A stretch of 64,000 nucleotides of DNA from Vicinamibacterales bacterium (lineage in GTDB: Bacteria; Acidobacteriota; Vicinamibacteria; Vicinamibacterales; UBA2999): positions 1 to 64,000 of the forward strand of contig JAWKHS010000006.1 of NCBI GenBank assembly GCA_041394705.1, read 5' to 3'. Numbering within the stretch: the first letter of the stretch is position 1; the number at the start of each line of letters is the position of its first letter. Shown here one piece after another: positions 49,191-58,466 of this stretch. The position numbers and the translations under genes are program-made. Below the pieces are notes generated by a model. The model was given only the letters and a program-made list of their open reading frames with translations. It did not search any database and had not been told where the DNA came from.

Positions 49191-51101
49191 CTATCCGACT
49201 GCCGCGGCCGCGGCGCCTTCGGCGGTCCCGGACGGGGCCGCCGCGCCGCTGAACTGGCTGCGGTACAGCGCCGCGTAGCGGCCGCCCGCCGCCAGCAGGG
49301 AGTCGTGGGTGCCGCGCTCGACGATCCGGCCGTGCTCCATCATGAGGATCACGTCGGCGTTGCGGATCGTGGAGAGCCGGTGCGCGATGACGAAGGTCGT
49401 GCGGCCGTGCATGAGCCGGGCCATCGCCTCCTGGATGAGGACCTCGGTGCGCGTGTCGACGCTGCTCGTCGCCTCGTCGAGGATGAGGATCGGCGGGTCG
49501 GCCAGGAACGCGCGGGCGATCGTGAGCAGCTGCTTCTGCCCCTGCGACAGGTTCGACGCCTCCTCGTTGACGAGCGTGGCGTAGTTCTCGGGCAGCGTGC
49601 GGATGAAGTGGTCGGCCTGGGCGGCGCGCGCGGCCGCCACGACCGCCTCGTCGTCGGCGCCGTCGCGGCCGTAGGCGATGTTGTCGCGGATCGTGCCCGA
49701 GAAGAGCCACGTGTCCTGCAGGACCATGCCGAAGGTGCGCCTGAGCTCGCCGCGCCCGAGATCGCGGACGTCCACCCCGTCCACGCGGATGGCGCCGCCG
49801 TTGACGTCGTAGAAGCGCATCATCAGGTTCACGAGCGTGGTCTTGCCGGCGCCGGTGGGGCCCACGATGGCCACCGTCTGGCCGGGCGTGACCGTGAGCG
49901 TCACGTCGTCGAAGAGCGGCGCCTCCGGCTTGTAGCTGAAGGCGACGTGCTCGAAGCGCACTTCGCCGACGGGCGGCACGGGCAGGGACGCCGCCGGCGT
50001 CTCGGCGGGTTCCTCGAGCTCGTCGAGCAGCTCGAACACCCGCTCGGCCGACGCCACCGTGAGCTGCACGGTGTTGGCGATGCTGCTCAGCTGCGAGATG
50101 GGCATCGTGAACTGCCGGCTGTACTGGATGAACGCCTGGACGTCGCCGATGGCGATGATGCGGCGGGTGACCATGTAGCCGCCGATGACGGCGACCGCCA
50201 CGTAGCCCAGGTTCCCGATGAACATCGTGATCGGGAACATGACGCCGGTGACGAACTGCGCGCGCCAGGCGCTGTCGTGGTACTTCTCGTTCAGGGCCCG
50301 GAACCTGTCGACGGCCCGGCCCTCGTGCCCGAAGGCGGTGACAATCGCGTGGCCCGAGTACATCTCGGCGACATGGCCGTTCAGCTCGCCGAGCGCCTGC
50401 TGCTGGCGCACGAAGAACCCCTGCGAGCGCCTGGCGATGCGCGACACGACCAGCACGCTCAGCGGCAGCGTCAGCACCACGACGGCCGTCAGGACCTTGC
50501 TGATGGTCAGCATCATGACGACGATGCCGATGACGGTCAGGGCGGAGGTGATGAGCTGCGTGAGGTTCTGCTGCAGCGTGCTGCTGATGTTGTCGAGGTC
50601 GTTCACGGCCCGGCTGAGGATCTCGCCGTGGGTCCGGGCGTCGAAGAACCGGAGCGGCAGGCGCGCGAACTTGGCTTCCACGTCCCGCCGCAACGCGTAC
50701 ACCGTGCGCTGGGCCACGCCCGACATCACGTACTGCTGCAAGTACTGGAAGAACGCGCTGGTCACGTAGAGCGCCCCCAGCAGGCGCACGATGCCGCCCA
50801 GGGCGTCCCAGTCGATGCCCCCGGACGCCTGCCGCTGCCGCAGGTAGCCCTCGAAGATCGTGGTGGTGGCCGTCCCGATCAGCTTCGGACCGAGGACGCT
50901 GAACAGGGTCGAGACGACGCCGGCGGCCAGCACGACGCCGATCGCGGCCCGGTGGGGCGTCAGGTAGCCCGTGAGACGGCGCAGGGTCCCCTTGAAGTCC
51001 TTGGCCTTCTGGACCGGCATGCCGAACCCGGCGTGCGGCCCGCGACCGAAGGGGCTCGCGGGCGGCGCCGAGCGGCGAATCGCGGCGCGCTCCTCGCTCA
51101 C
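49191..51101 (-). CDS. Heterodimeric ABC exporter subunit B (fused permease/ATPase, canonical Walker B)
   Basis: A 636-residue exporter half: cytoplasmic N-tail, six-helix membrane domain (about 45-340) and an ATPase domain with Walker A GPTGAGKTT, signature NLSQGQKQ (Gln in place of the second Gly), Walker B ILILDEATSSVD and the switch His in FVIAHRLS. Its catalytic Glu is intact. The GTG start overlaps the stop of the partner gene (GTGA), so both halves are made together. This is the BmrCD/TmrAB-like arrangement of multidrug or lipid exporters in which one ATP site is degenerate. The substrate is not predictable. Confidence 0.9.
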   Translation of the reverse strand: MSEERAAIRRSAPPASPFGRGPHAGFGMPVQKAKDFKGTLRRLTGYLTPHRAAIGVVLAAGVVSTLFSVLGPKLIGTATTTIFEGYLRQRQASGGIDWDALGGIVRLLGALYVTSAFFQYLQQYVMSGVAQRTVYALRRDVEAKFARLPLRFFDARTHGEILSRAVNDLDNISSTLQQNLTQLITSALTVIGIVVMMLTISKVLTAVVVLTLPLSVLVVSRIARRSQGFFVRQQQALGELNGHVAEMYSGHAIVTAFGHEGRAVDRFRALNEKYHDSAWRAQFVTGVMFPITMFIGNLGYVAVAVIGGYMVTRRIIAIGDVQAFIQYSRQFTMPISQLSSIANTVQLTVASAERVFELLDELEEPAETPAASLPVPPVGEVRFEHVAFSYKPEAPLFDDVTLTVTPGQTVAIVGPTGAGKTTLVNLMMRFYDVNGGAIRVDGVDVRDLGRGELRRTFGMVLQDTWLFSGTIRDNIAYGRDGADDEAVVAAARAAQADHFIRTLPENYATLVNEEASNLSQGQKQLLTIARAFLADPPILILDEATSSVDTRTEVLIQEAMARLMHGRTTFVIAHRLSTIRNADVILMMEHGRIVERGTHDSLLAAGGRYAALYRSQFSGAAAPSGTAEGAAAAAVG

Positions 51102-52825
51102 GCGACCTCCTCGAGCGAGGCCTGCGAGTCCGCGATCTCCCGGTACACGGAGCAGTCGCGCAGGAGCTCCGCGTGGGTGCCGATGCCGGCCACGCGCCCG
51201 TCGTCCAGGACCACGATCGTGTCCGCGTCCCTGACCGTCCCGATGCGCTGCGACACGATGAACACCGTCGCGTCGCGGGTCTCCGCGCGCAGCGCCGCGC
51301 GCAGGCGCGCGTCGGTCGCGAAGTCGAGCGCGGAGAAGCTGTCGTCGAACACGTAGATCCGGGCGGGCCTGGCGAGCGCCCGCGCGATGGCCAGCCGCTG
51401 CTTCTGCCCGCCGGACAGGTTCGTGCCGCCCTGTGACACGGGCGAGTCGTACCCCGTGGGCATGGCGTCCACGAACTCGGCGGCCTGGGCCACGCGAGCG
51501 GCGCGGCGCATCCCGTCGTCGGTCGCGGACTCGTTCCCGAAGCGGACGTTGCTGGCGACGGTGCCCGAGAAGAGGACGGTCTTCTGCGGTACGTAGCCGA
51601 TGGCCGCGCGCAGGTCCTCCATGCGGCGGGCGCGCACGTCCACGCCGTCCACGAGCACCCGGCCGGCGTTGACGTCGTAGAAGCGCGGGATGAGGCCGAC
51701 CAGCGTGGACTTGCCGGACCCGGTGCCCCCGATGATGGCGATCGTCTCGCCCGGCCGCGCGGTGAAGGACACGCCGGACAGCGCGGGCTCCTCGGCGCCC
51801 GGATACTGGAACGTGACGTCCTGGAACTCGACGAGGCCGGCGGTCGCGGCGCCGCCGGCCGGGACCGCCGGGTCGGTGACGTCTGGCACGAGATCCAGCA
51901 CCTCGTTGATGCGGGCCGCCGAGGCGGCCGCCCGCGGGACCATCACGAACACGGCCGTCACCATGAACACGGCGAACAGGATCTGGATGGCGTACTGGAG
52001 CGACGCCATCATCGCGCCGACCTGCATCTGGCCGGCGTCGATGCGGCTCGCGCCCAGCCAGATGATCGACACGCTCGTCAGGTTCATGGTGAGGAAGAGC
52101 GCCGGCATCAGCATCGCGACGAGCCGGTTCACGGCGATCGCCGTGGTGGTGACGTCGGCGTTGGCGTGGTCGAACCGGCGGCTCTCGTGGGCGCCGCGAT
52201 CGAAGGCCCGGATCACGCGGACGCCCGTCAGCCCCTCGTCGAGCACCAGGTTGAGGCGATCGATCTTCGACTGCATCTGCTGGAAGAGCGGGATGGCGCC
52301 CCGCATGATCAGGAAGAGCACGACGGACAGGATCGGGATGACCACGAGCAGGACGCGCGCCAGCCGCGCATCCTGCGACAGGGACAGCAGCACGCCGCCC
52401 GTCGCCATCATCGGCGCCGGGACGGCCATGCCCAGCAGCATCAGCACCACCTGTTGGACCTGCGTCGTGTCGTTGGTGGTGCGCGTGATGAGCGACGCGG
52501 TGCCGACGCCGTCGAACTGGTGCAGCGACAGCCGGGCGACGCGCGAGAACACGCGCTCCCGCAGGTCGCAGCCGAAGCCGTTGGCGACTCTCGACGAGAA
52601 GAAGCTGGAGCCGATGGCGCAGGCGGTGCCGATCACGGCGACCGCCAGCATCAGCCCGCCGATCTCGACGATCCGCCACGTGTCCCCCGGCACGATGCCG
52701 TGGTCCACGATGTCGGCCATGAGCCGGGGCAGGTACAGGTTGGCCAGGGACTGGGCGAAGGCCAGCGACAGCACGGCCGCAAGCCACGCCCGCCGGGGCC
52801 AGAGGAGCCGGAACAGCTTGAACAT
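51098..52825 (-). CDS. Heterodimeric ABC exporter subunit A (non-canonical Walker B)
   Basis: A 575-residue exporter half: six-helix domain (about 15-310) with QFDGVGTASLITRTTND, and an ATPase with Walker A GGTGSGKST, signature NLSGGQKQR and Walker B YVFDDSFSALD. Here Asp replaces the catalytic Glu, the pattern of the degenerate-site partner in heterodimeric exporters. The switch His is replaced in FIVSQRIG, as usual for this half. ATG 52825 begins the family sequence; no strong ribosome binding site. It is divergent from the second sugar dehydrogenase (71 bp between starts). Confidence 0.9.
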   Translation of the reverse strand: MFKLFRLLWPRRAWLAAVLSLAFAQSLANLYLPRLMADIVDHGIVPGDTWRIVEIGGLMLAVAVIGTACAIGSSFFSSRVANGFGCDLRERVFSRVARLSLHQFDGVGTASLITRTTNDTTQVQQVVLMLLGMAVPAPMMATGGVLLSLSQDARLARVLLVVIPILSVVLFLIMRGAIPLFQQMQSKIDRLNLVLDEGLTGVRVIRAFDRGAHESRRFDHANADVTTTAIAVNRLVAMLMPALFLTMNLTSVSIIWLGASRIDAGQMQVGAMMASLQYAIQILFAVFMVTAVFVMVPRAAASAARINEVLDLVPDVTDPAVPAGGAATAGLVEFQDVTFQYPGAEEPALSGVSFTARPGETIAIIGGTGSGKSTLVGLIPRFYDVNAGRVLVDGVDVRARRMEDLRAAIGYVPQKTVLFSGTVASNVRFGNESATDDGMRRAARVAQAAEFVDAMPTGYDSPVSQGGTNLSGGQKQRLAIARALARPARIYVFDDSFSALDFATDARLRAALRAETRDATVFIVSQRIGTVRDADTIVVLDDGRVAGIGTHAELLRDCSVYREIADSQASLEEVA

Positions 52826-52856
52826 GGAGCGGTGCCTCGATCCTCTCACGGTCCGC

Positions 52857-52862
52857 TATCCT
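52857..52862 (+). promoter_or_regulatory. Candidate -10 box (TATCCT) of sugar dehydrogenase copy 2
   Basis: TATCCT lies 34 bases before the ATG at 52897; AGGAG sits in the leader. Confidence 0.35.
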
Positions 52863-52896
52863 TGGTGGACCCGTCCTGACTCCGGGAAGGAGATCT

Positions 52897-54120
52897 ATGA
52901 AGACCTTGCTGAGCGCGGCGCTCCTCGTGGCCCTCGTGCCTGCCGGCGCGGCGGCGCAGATCAACGCCGGCGAGAAGCCGGCCGAGCGGGCCCTCCCGTT
53001 CACCCTCACCGAGGTCGCCACCTTCAACCTGCCGTGGCGCATGGCGTTCCTGCCCGACGGGCGGATGCTGGTGACCGAGAAGGTCGGCGCCCTGTGGCTC
53101 GTCACCCCCCAGGGCGGGAAGACCCGGGTGCAGAACGTCCCGGCGGTGCTGCACCAGGGACAGCGCGGGATGCTCGGCGTCTACCTGTCGCCGCACTACG
53201 CGAAGGACCGGTCGGTGTATCTCACCTACTCGGAGCCGGGCGAGGGCGGCTCCGGCCTGGCGCTCGCCCGGGCTCGCCTGGCGCTCGGCCCGGATACGGC
53301 GAGCCTCGACGGCCTCGAGGTGCTGTGGCGGCAGCTGCCGCGGGGGCGGGGCGGCCAGGAGGGCGCGGCAGTCGCCTTTTCGCCCGACGGCCAGTACCTC
53401 TTCCTCACGGTCGGCGAACGCCAGCGGATGACGCCCGCCCAGGATCCCAACCAGGCGCTCGGCAAGATCCTGCGCCTGACGCTCGACGGCAAGCCGGCGC
53501 CCGGGAATCCCATGGCGGGCAAGACCGGCGCCTCGTCCGTCACGCTCATCGATCCGCCGCGCGATACCGAGGTGGCCAAGACCGCGCCCGTCGTCAGCAC
53601 CTACACCTTCCCCGGTCCCAACCTCACCCCGTCCGAGACCTGGAGCAGTGGCCACCGGACGCCCTACGGCCTCGCCTTCGGCCCCGACGGGCGGCTGTGG
53701 GAGGTGGAGCACGGTCCGCGGGGCGGCGACGAGCTGAACCTGATCGAGCCCGGCAGGAACTACGGCTGGCCGCTCGTGTCCTACGCCACCAACTACAACC
53801 GGGTGCCGATTCCGAGCCCCGACACCCGCCCCGACCTGACCAAGCCCGTGATCTACTGGACGCCCATCATCGCGCCCGGCAACATCACCTTCTACAAGGG
53901 CGCGATGTTCCCCCAGTGGAACGGGTCGGCGCTCATGGGGGGCATGGAGACGCGGACGCTCAACCGCATCACGTTCGACGGCAAGGGCGGCGCGGCGCCC
54001 GCCGAGCGCTGGGACGTCGGCCACCGGATCCGCGACGTCGAGGTCGCGCCCGACGGCGCGGTGTGGCTGCTCGAGGACTCGAACCCCGGCGGCATGTTCC
54101 GCGTGACGCCGAAGCCGTAG
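52897..54120 (+). CDS. PQQ-dependent sugar dehydrogenase family protein, copy 2
   Basis: A 407-residue secreted beta-propeller with a signal peptide ending AAAQ (about 21). Signature blocks: LPWRMAFLPDGRMLVTEK, FSPDGQYLFLTVGER, GHRTPYGLAFGPDGRLWEVEHGPRGGDELNLIE and GRNYGWPLV. It has the same architecture as the gene at 4966-6252 but a different N-terminus and C-terminus, so the two are paralogues, not a recent duplication. It is likely a periplasmic aldose dehydrogenase that uses PQQ. AGGAG lies before the ATG. It is divergent from the ABC exporter. Confidence 0.88.
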   Translation: MKTLLSAALLVALVPAGAAAQINAGEKPAERALPFTLTEVATFNLPWRMAFLPDGRMLVTEKVGALWLVTPQGGKTRVQNVPAVLHQGQRGMLGVYLSPHYAKDRSVYLTYSEPGEGGSGLALARARLALGPDTASLDGLEVLWRQLPRGRGGQEGAAVAFSPDGQYLFLTVGERQRMTPAQDPNQALGKILRLTLDGKPAPGNPMAGKTGASSVTLIDPPRDTEVAKTAPVVSTYTFPGPNLTPSETWSSGHRTPYGLAFGPDGRLWEVEHGPRGGDELNLIEPGRNYGWPLVSYATNYNRVPIPSPDTRPDLTKPVIYWTPIIAPGNITFYKGAMFPQWNGSALMGGMETRTLNRITFDGKGGAAPAERWDVGHRIRDVEVAPDGAVWLLEDSNPGGMFRVTPKP

Positions 54121-54168
54121 CCACGGCAGCCTCCGACGGGCCGCAGCGGTGCGCGCCCGACCCACCCC

Positions 54169-55545
54169 ATGCCCACCGGCGTGCCAGCCACTCGGGACGT
54201 TCGACAGGAGCGCGGCTCGTCGGGCCGGCGCGGACGGGCGTCGACGGCACGCCGGCGCCTGGCCCTTGCCGCGCTCGCGATCGCGGCGTCGTTGCCGGTC
54301 CTGGGACCACGAGCCGCCGCGGCGGGCCAACCCGAGCGCGAGCCGCGGCCCACGGAGCAATGGCTCGACGCGGTGGAACGCCACGTGCCCGGCACGATCG
54401 ATCCGCCGCTCCTCGGCGCGGCGGGCTGGTCGAGCGAGAACCTCCGCGGCCTGACGGTCGGCATCCAGATCGTCCTGCAGCTCGCCACGCATCCGGAGCG
54501 TTCGCGGATCCGCGTCCGCCCCCTCGACTTCAGGGGCGGCGCGGGCGGATCGGCGTCTTTCGTGGTGACGCTGCGCGGGGCGAACCAGGAGGCGATGCGC
54601 GGACTGGCCGAGCGCGTGCGGCGGCGGGGCCGCGACGAGACGTTGAAGCGGGCGGTGCTGCTCCACACCGATCTCGTCACGCTGGCCACCGGCATCGTCA
54701 GCGCCACGGCGGGACCGGCGTCGATGACGGCGCCGGTCAGGGTCAACGTCGGCGACGGCACGTCGGCCGGGGCCGAGAACATGAGCCTGCACTGGGAGCT
54801 GGCGCGGACGCTCCTGACGCTCGTCGAGCCCGAGCCGTCGGCCGACCCCTTCGTCCGGGACTGGTATCGCGCCACGCTCGCGCTCGGCCAGAGCACCGAG
54901 TTCTTCGACTCGCTCCACCTCCGGTGGGCGCTCGACGTGCTGCCCGAGGATCCCGTGATCCTGATGCTGGCCGGCTGTGAGCACGAGGCCTTCGCGTCGT
55001 CCTTCTTCCAGGCGCTGGCGCGATCCGTGCGCAACGCCCCGACACGTCTCCTGATCGGGTCGTCGAAGACGGAACTGGAACGGGCCGCACGGTATTTCCG
55101 CGAGGCCCTCGCACGCGATCCGGGCCTCGCCGAAGCGCGGATCCGCCTCGGACACGTCCTCGGCGCGCTCGGCCGGCACGCCGACAGCCTGCGGGAGCTG
55201 TCGCAGGCCCTCGGCCCGGCGCTCGAACCGGCCCTCGAGTACTACGCGATGCTGTTCGTGGGGACCGCGCACGAGGCACAGGGGGACGCCGCCGCCGCGA
55301 CGGCGGCCTTCACGCGGGCGGCGGCGCTGGCGGCCGGTGCGCGCGCGCCGCGCCTCGCGCTGGCTCGCCTCGCGCGCGAGGCCGGGGACCGAGACGAGAG
55401 CGCGCGCCAGCTCGCCCGGGCGATCGCGGCGCCGAACGAAGCCGACGGCATCGATCCCTGGTGGCGCTATCGCGGCATCCGCGGCCAGGGAAGCGCCTCG
55501 TGGCTCGACAACCTCCGGCGGACGTGGGCGGACCCGGCCCGATGA
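54169..55545 (+). CDS. Secreted TPR-repeat-containing protein
   Basis: A 458-residue protein with an Arg-rich start, a hydrophobic signal segment (LALAALAIAASLPVLG, about 31-47) and an N-terminal domain of unknown type. Residues about 300-430 have TPR-like helices: ELERAARYFREALARDPGLAEARIRLGHVL, LGRHADSLRELSQAL and LFVGTAHEAQGDAAAATAAF. Such modules mediate protein contacts. It overlaps the following VWA gene by four bases (ATGA), which suggests the two products act together; TPR and VWA proteins are frequent partners. No Shine-Dalgarno precedes ATG 54169, so a later start is possible. Confidence 0.72.
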   Translation: MPTGVPATRDVRQERGSSGRRGRASTARRRLALAALAIAASLPVLGPRAAAAGQPEREPRPTEQWLDAVERHVPGTIDPPLLGAAGWSSENLRGLTVGIQIVLQLATHPERSRIRVRPLDFRGGAGGSASFVVTLRGANQEAMRGLAERVRRRGRDETLKRAVLLHTDLVTLATGIVSATAGPASMTAPVRVNVGDGTSAGAENMSLHWELARTLLTLVEPEPSADPFVRDWYRATLALGQSTEFFDSLHLRWALDVLPEDPVILMLAGCEHEAFASSFFQALARSVRNAPTRLLIGSSKTELERAARYFREALARDPGLAEARIRLGHVLGALGRHADSLRELSQALGPALEPALEYYAMLFVGTAHEAQGDAAAATAAFTRAAALAAGARAPRLALARLAREAGDRDESARQLARAIAAPNEADGIDPWWRYRGIRGQGSASWLDNLRRTWADPAR

Positions 55546-56408
55546 GCAGGTCGCGACCCGCGGGCGCGGCGATGGCTGCGGCCCTGGCCGTGTGGGTGGC
55601 CGCGGCGGCCGGCCAGGAGCCGACGTTCAAGGCGCGGGTGGACGAGGTGCGCATCGACGTCCTGGTCACCGAGCGCGGACGGGCCGTGACCGGGCTGACC
55701 GCCGCGGACTTCGAGGTGAAGGACAACGGCGCCCTGCAGCCGGTCCACCTGGTGAGCCTCGGGGACGTGCCGGTCGCGGCGGTGCTGGCGCTCGATCTGA
55801 GCCGCAGCGTCGCCGGCCCGCGGCTCGAGGCGCTCAAGCGGGCCGGACTGAGCTTCGTCGACGCGCTGACGCCGGCCGATTCGGCCGCGCTCGTCGGGTT
55901 CAACCGTCTGGCCGTGCAGCACGTGGGGCTCACCCACGACCTCGACCTCGTGCGCCGGGGCCTGGCCCGGGCGGCCGCGCTCGGCGACACCGCGCTGGTC
56001 GATGCGACGCTGGCGGCGATGCTCCTCGGCGACGCCGACGCGGGCCGGACGCTCGTCGTGGTCTTCAGCGACGGCGTGGACACGGCGAGCTTCACCAGTC
56101 CGGAGCTGGCGCTCGCGACGGCGCGGCGCGTGAACGGCGTGGTCTACGCCGTGTCGGCCAGCCGCGAGGCGCCGACGTTCCTCCAAGACGTGGCCGACGC
56201 CACCGGCGGCCGCGTGATCGACCTGGCGGCCGACGGCGATCCCGCCCCCGCGTTCGTGGAGATCCTGCGCGAGTTCCGCCAGCGGTACGTCATCAGCTTC
56301 ACGCCGTCGGAGGGCGCGGCCGGAGGCTGGCACACCCTGGACGTCCGGGTGAAACAGTCCGGCATGCGGGCGCTGTCGCGTCGCGGCTACTTCGCCGGCC
56401 GGCCCTGA
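55542..56408 (+). CDS. Secreted VWA-domain protein, acidobacterial VWFA-related type, copy 2
   Basis: The 288-residue protein has a signal peptide ending AAGQ (about 21), then FKARVDEVRIDVLVTERGRAVTGLTAADFEVKDNG (the family's N-terminal strand block) and a VWA domain with VLALDLSRSV, i.e. an intact DxSxS metal site, and VVFSDGVDTASF. It ends YVISFTPSEGAAGGWHTLDV, as in TIGR03436-like proteins. Unlike the copy at 20957, its metal site is intact. It is translationally coupled to the upstream TPR protein. Confidence 0.86.
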   Translation: MSRSRPAGAAMAAALAVWVAAAAGQEPTFKARVDEVRIDVLVTERGRAVTGLTAADFEVKDNGALQPVHLVSLGDVPVAAVLALDLSRSVAGPRLEALKRAGLSFVDALTPADSAALVGFNRLAVQHVGLTHDLDLVRRGLARAAALGDTALVDATLAAMLLGDADAGRTLVVVFSDGVDTASFTSPELALATARRVNGVVYAVSASREAPTFLQDVADATGGRVIDLAADGDPAPAFVEILREFRQRYVISFTPSEGAAGGWHTLDVRVKQSGMRALSRRGYFAGRP

Positions 56409-56556
56409 CCCTGCGCGCGCCCGCGCGTCGCCGACGGCGGGATATCCTCGGGAAAATTGAACATCCCGGGGGAAATCTGATGTCATGGAGGGCCGTGCTG
56501 ACGCGCGCGGGACCGGACGACGGCCCCGGCGCGAGCGCGGAACGAGGGAGACCTGC

Positions 56557-57480
56557 ATGCGCGCGCGGACGGGAATGGGATGGGCGGCGATGGCCCTGGC
56601 TGGGACGATGACCGCGTGCACTGGCACGGCGGCGGGACCGACGGCGCCCTCGGCGGCGGCCGCCGGCAGCACGGCCGCCGGCGCCGATGGCTCGACGCTG
56701 AAGGTGGGCGCGCCGCGCCTCGTCGGGCCGGCCATCGGTGCGTCGGTCACGGCCACCCCGGTCCTGCTCGTCGAACCGGCCACGGGCCGCTTCACGTCCC
56801 TCATCGTGACGTCGGCCCGATACCAGGTCAGCGAGTCCGCGACCTTCGCGTCGATCACGGACGAGGGCGTCGCAGCGGCGCCGGCGGGCGGCAGCTTCAT
56901 CGCGTACACGGTGCAGCGCGCCCAGCGCTCGGGCGTCAAGATCTACTGGCGGGCCCGGGTGGAGCTGGACGGCGCGTTCGGCCCCTGGTCGGCCACCGGC
57001 GAGGCGACGGTCGGCGGCACGACCTCCGGCGGCGGGACCGGCGGAGGCGGAGGAGGCGGAAGCCGCACGCCAAATCCGGCGCCGGGCCAGCGGCTGCCCC
57101 TGCCGAACATGCTGGCGCAGATCCAGCAGTGGACGGCACAACGGCCCGACCTGTTTCCCTCGCAGCAGTGCCCCACCGGCGCGAAGTACGTGAACAACCC
57201 GTGGCAGGACTACATCGTCGATCGCCTGCGCCAGATCGACACGCGGTGGGGCTACAACGCCAAGCCCACACAGACGCCCGCCAACAACAACGGACGGCCC
57301 GTCATCGCGGCCGGCGACGAGATCCTCTACAACTGGGGCTCGAAGGCCGACGAGGGCAACACCGACGAGGTCTACGCCGTCGACATGCTGACCGGGCACT
57401 GCGGCACCGCTCCCGCCGTGACGTGGCGCGTGTTCACGGGGGAGGAACCGGTGCGGTGGACGGGCGCCGGACGCTTCTGA
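56557..57480 (+). CDS. Lipoprotein with fibronectin-III-like domain and Gly-rich linker
   Basis: A 307-residue protein with a lipoprotein signal (Cys in MTACTG, about residue 21). Residues 50-155 resemble a fibronectin-III/Ig-like domain (LVGPAIGASVTATPVLLVEP; YQVSESATFASI; IYWRARVELDGAFGPWS), then a TTSGGGTGGGGGGGS linker. The C-terminal ~130 residues (RPDLFPSQQCPTGAKYVNNPWQDYIVDRLRQID) look like a small independent domain with two Cys residues. It is likely a surface lipoprotein; I recognise no family for the C-terminus. AGGGAG lies six bases before the ATG. Confidence 0.72.
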   Translation: MRARTGMGWAAMALAGTMTACTGTAAGPTAPSAAAAGSTAAGADGSTLKVGAPRLVGPAIGASVTATPVLLVEPATGRFTSLIVTSARYQVSESATFASITDEGVAAAPAGGSFIAYTVQRAQRSGVKIYWRARVELDGAFGPWSATGEATVGGTTSGGGTGGGGGGGSRTPNPAPGQRLPLPNMLAQIQQWTAQRPDLFPSQQCPTGAKYVNNPWQDYIVDRLRQIDTRWGYNAKPTQTPANNNGRPVIAAGDEILYNWGSKADEGNTDEVYAVDMLTGHCGTAPAVTWRVFTGEEPVRWTGAGRF

Positions 57481-57527
57481 TCGGGGCCGCCGCCGGCGGC
57501 CCGCTTGGCGCGCGCGGGTCGAGCCGG

Positions 57528-57533
57528 TAGGAT
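57528..57533 (+). promoter_or_regulatory. TAGGAT box six bases before GTG start
   Basis: Either a -10 element for a leaderless transcript or a ribosome binding AGGA. The same sequence and spacing occur upstream of 19352 and 58370 on the other strand. Confidence 0.35.
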
Positions 57534-57539
57534 CCGGTC

Positions 57540-57887
57540 GTGTCGACGCCGCGCCCCACCGTCTACTGGCACCGCGAGCTGCCGCCGCTCGACGCCGAGG
57601 CCATGGACGAGCACGTCGTCGAGGCGGCGAGCGAGCGGGTCGCGGGCCCGATCACACGGGAAGGCGAGCTCTGGGACCGCTGCCACGCCGAGCTGATGCA
57701 GCGCGTGCACGAGCGGCTCGGCCAGGAACTCGCGCGCCTGGGCGGCGACTGCGCCCACGTCATCGACGAGCACATCGACAGCCGGCGCGACGACGCCACG
57801 CTCGAAAGCTGGCTGCACGGCCGCTTCACCTACGTCATGTACCGGCGGCCCCCCCGAGCGGAGCCGGCGCCGGAGGACCCGCGCTGA
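57540..57887 (+). CDS. Small cytoplasmic protein, unknown function
   Basis: A 115-residue acidic protein without signal peptide or membrane segment: VYWHRELPPLDAEAMDEHVVEAAS, LWDRCHAELMQRVHERLGQEL, CAHVIDEHIDSRRDD and LHGRFTYVMYRRPP. His, Cys and Asp residues are spread so that a metal site is possible, but no family is recognised. Start is GTG 57540. It ends ten bases before the stop of the convergent FMN-binding-type gene. Confidence 0.65.
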   Translation: MSTPRPTVYWHRELPPLDAEAMDEHVVEAASERVAGPITREGELWDRCHAELMQRVHERLGQELARLGGDCAHVIDEHIDSRRDDATLESWLHGRFTYVMYRRPPRAEPAPEDPR

Positions 57888-57896
57888 CGCGGCCCC

Positions 57897-58370
57897 TCAG
57901 TTCCCGGCGGGCGCCAGGAAGCTCGCGGCGCTGACGTTCACGGCCCGGGCGAATCCCTCCACGTAGCGGCCGCGCCCGAGGATCAGCGCGAAGACCTCGA
58001 AGTCCGGCAGGGTCAGCGTCAGCGCGGCGGCCGGAAACCGCGCGGCGAGGCGGGTGGCCGCCTCGTCGTGGGCCTCGGTGCCTCGCGCGAGGTGGCGGAC
58101 GGTGGCCTCCACGGTCAGCCGAGGAATCTGCAGCGGATCGCGATCCGGCGTGGCGGGCACGTGCACGGCCACTCCGACGGTCGCGCCGTCCACCAGCCCC
58201 CGCGCGTGGCGGGCGAGACCCGAGGCCTGCACGAGCAGGTGCGCGCCGTCCCTCCCCACCGCGTACGGCAGCAGGGCGGCCACCGGGGCGCCGTCCACCA
58301 CGACCGCCAGCGTCAGGATGCGCTCGGTATCGACGAGGCGTCGGAGAGCGCCGGCGGTCGAGGCGTCCAT
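57897..58370 (-). CDS. Pyridoxamine 5'-phosphate oxidase-like FMN-binding split-barrel protein
   Basis: The 157-residue protein has the split-barrel pattern of the HugZ/PNPOx-like family: ALRRLVDTERILTLAVVVDGAPVAALLPYAV, GAHLLVQASGLARHARGL, VAVHVP and LPDFEVFALILGRGRYVEGFARAVNV. Relatives bind FMN or heme; whether this one does is unknown. The hydrophobic strand pairs and the Gly-rich turn fit. A TAGGAT box lies six bases before the ATG. It is divergent from the ferritin-like gene. Confidence 0.78.
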   Translation of the reverse strand: MDASTAGALRRLVDTERILTLAVVVDGAPVAALLPYAVGRDGAHLLVQASGLARHARGLVDGATVGVAVHVPATPDRDPLQIPRLTVEATVRHLARGTEAHDEAATRLAARFPAAALTLTLPDFEVFALILGRGRYVEGFARAVNVSAASFLAPAGN

Positions 58371-58376
58371 GGCGGC

Positions 58377-58382
58377 ATCCTA
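58377..58382 (-). promoter_or_regulatory. TAGGAT box six bases before FMN-binding-type gene start
   Basis: Minus-strand TAGGAT, six bases, then ATG at 58370. Same geometry as other leaderless candidates; the AGGA could alternatively bind the ribosome. Confidence 0.35.
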
Positions 58383-58426
58383 GGAAGGTTTCTCGGCGTC
58401 GGCAAGGAGTCCCCGCCAGAGATGGG

Positions 58427-58440
58427 CCGGAGCGCTCCGG
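58427..58440. promoter_or_regulatory. Perfect palindrome upstream of the sigma-54-type promoter
   Basis: CCGGAGCGCTCCGG is a 14-bp perfect inverted repeat about 27 bp upstream of the -24 element. It could be an activator or repressor site, though sigma-54 enhancers usually lie further away. Confidence 0.35.
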
Positions 58441-58466
58441 GGCCAGCGCCCCCGGGCCTCGGTGGT

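Noticed and set aside
48238..49278. Plus-strand frame through the DUF475 gene
   Set aside because: No hydrophobic organisation or motif, while the minus-strand frame has a clear multi-pass pattern with duplicated acidic signature.
46707..51356. A long plus-strand open frame opposite the OB-like, DUF4142, DUF475 and exporter genes
   Set aside because: The minus-strand frames have signal peptides, ABC motifs and ribosome binding sites; the opposite frame has none.
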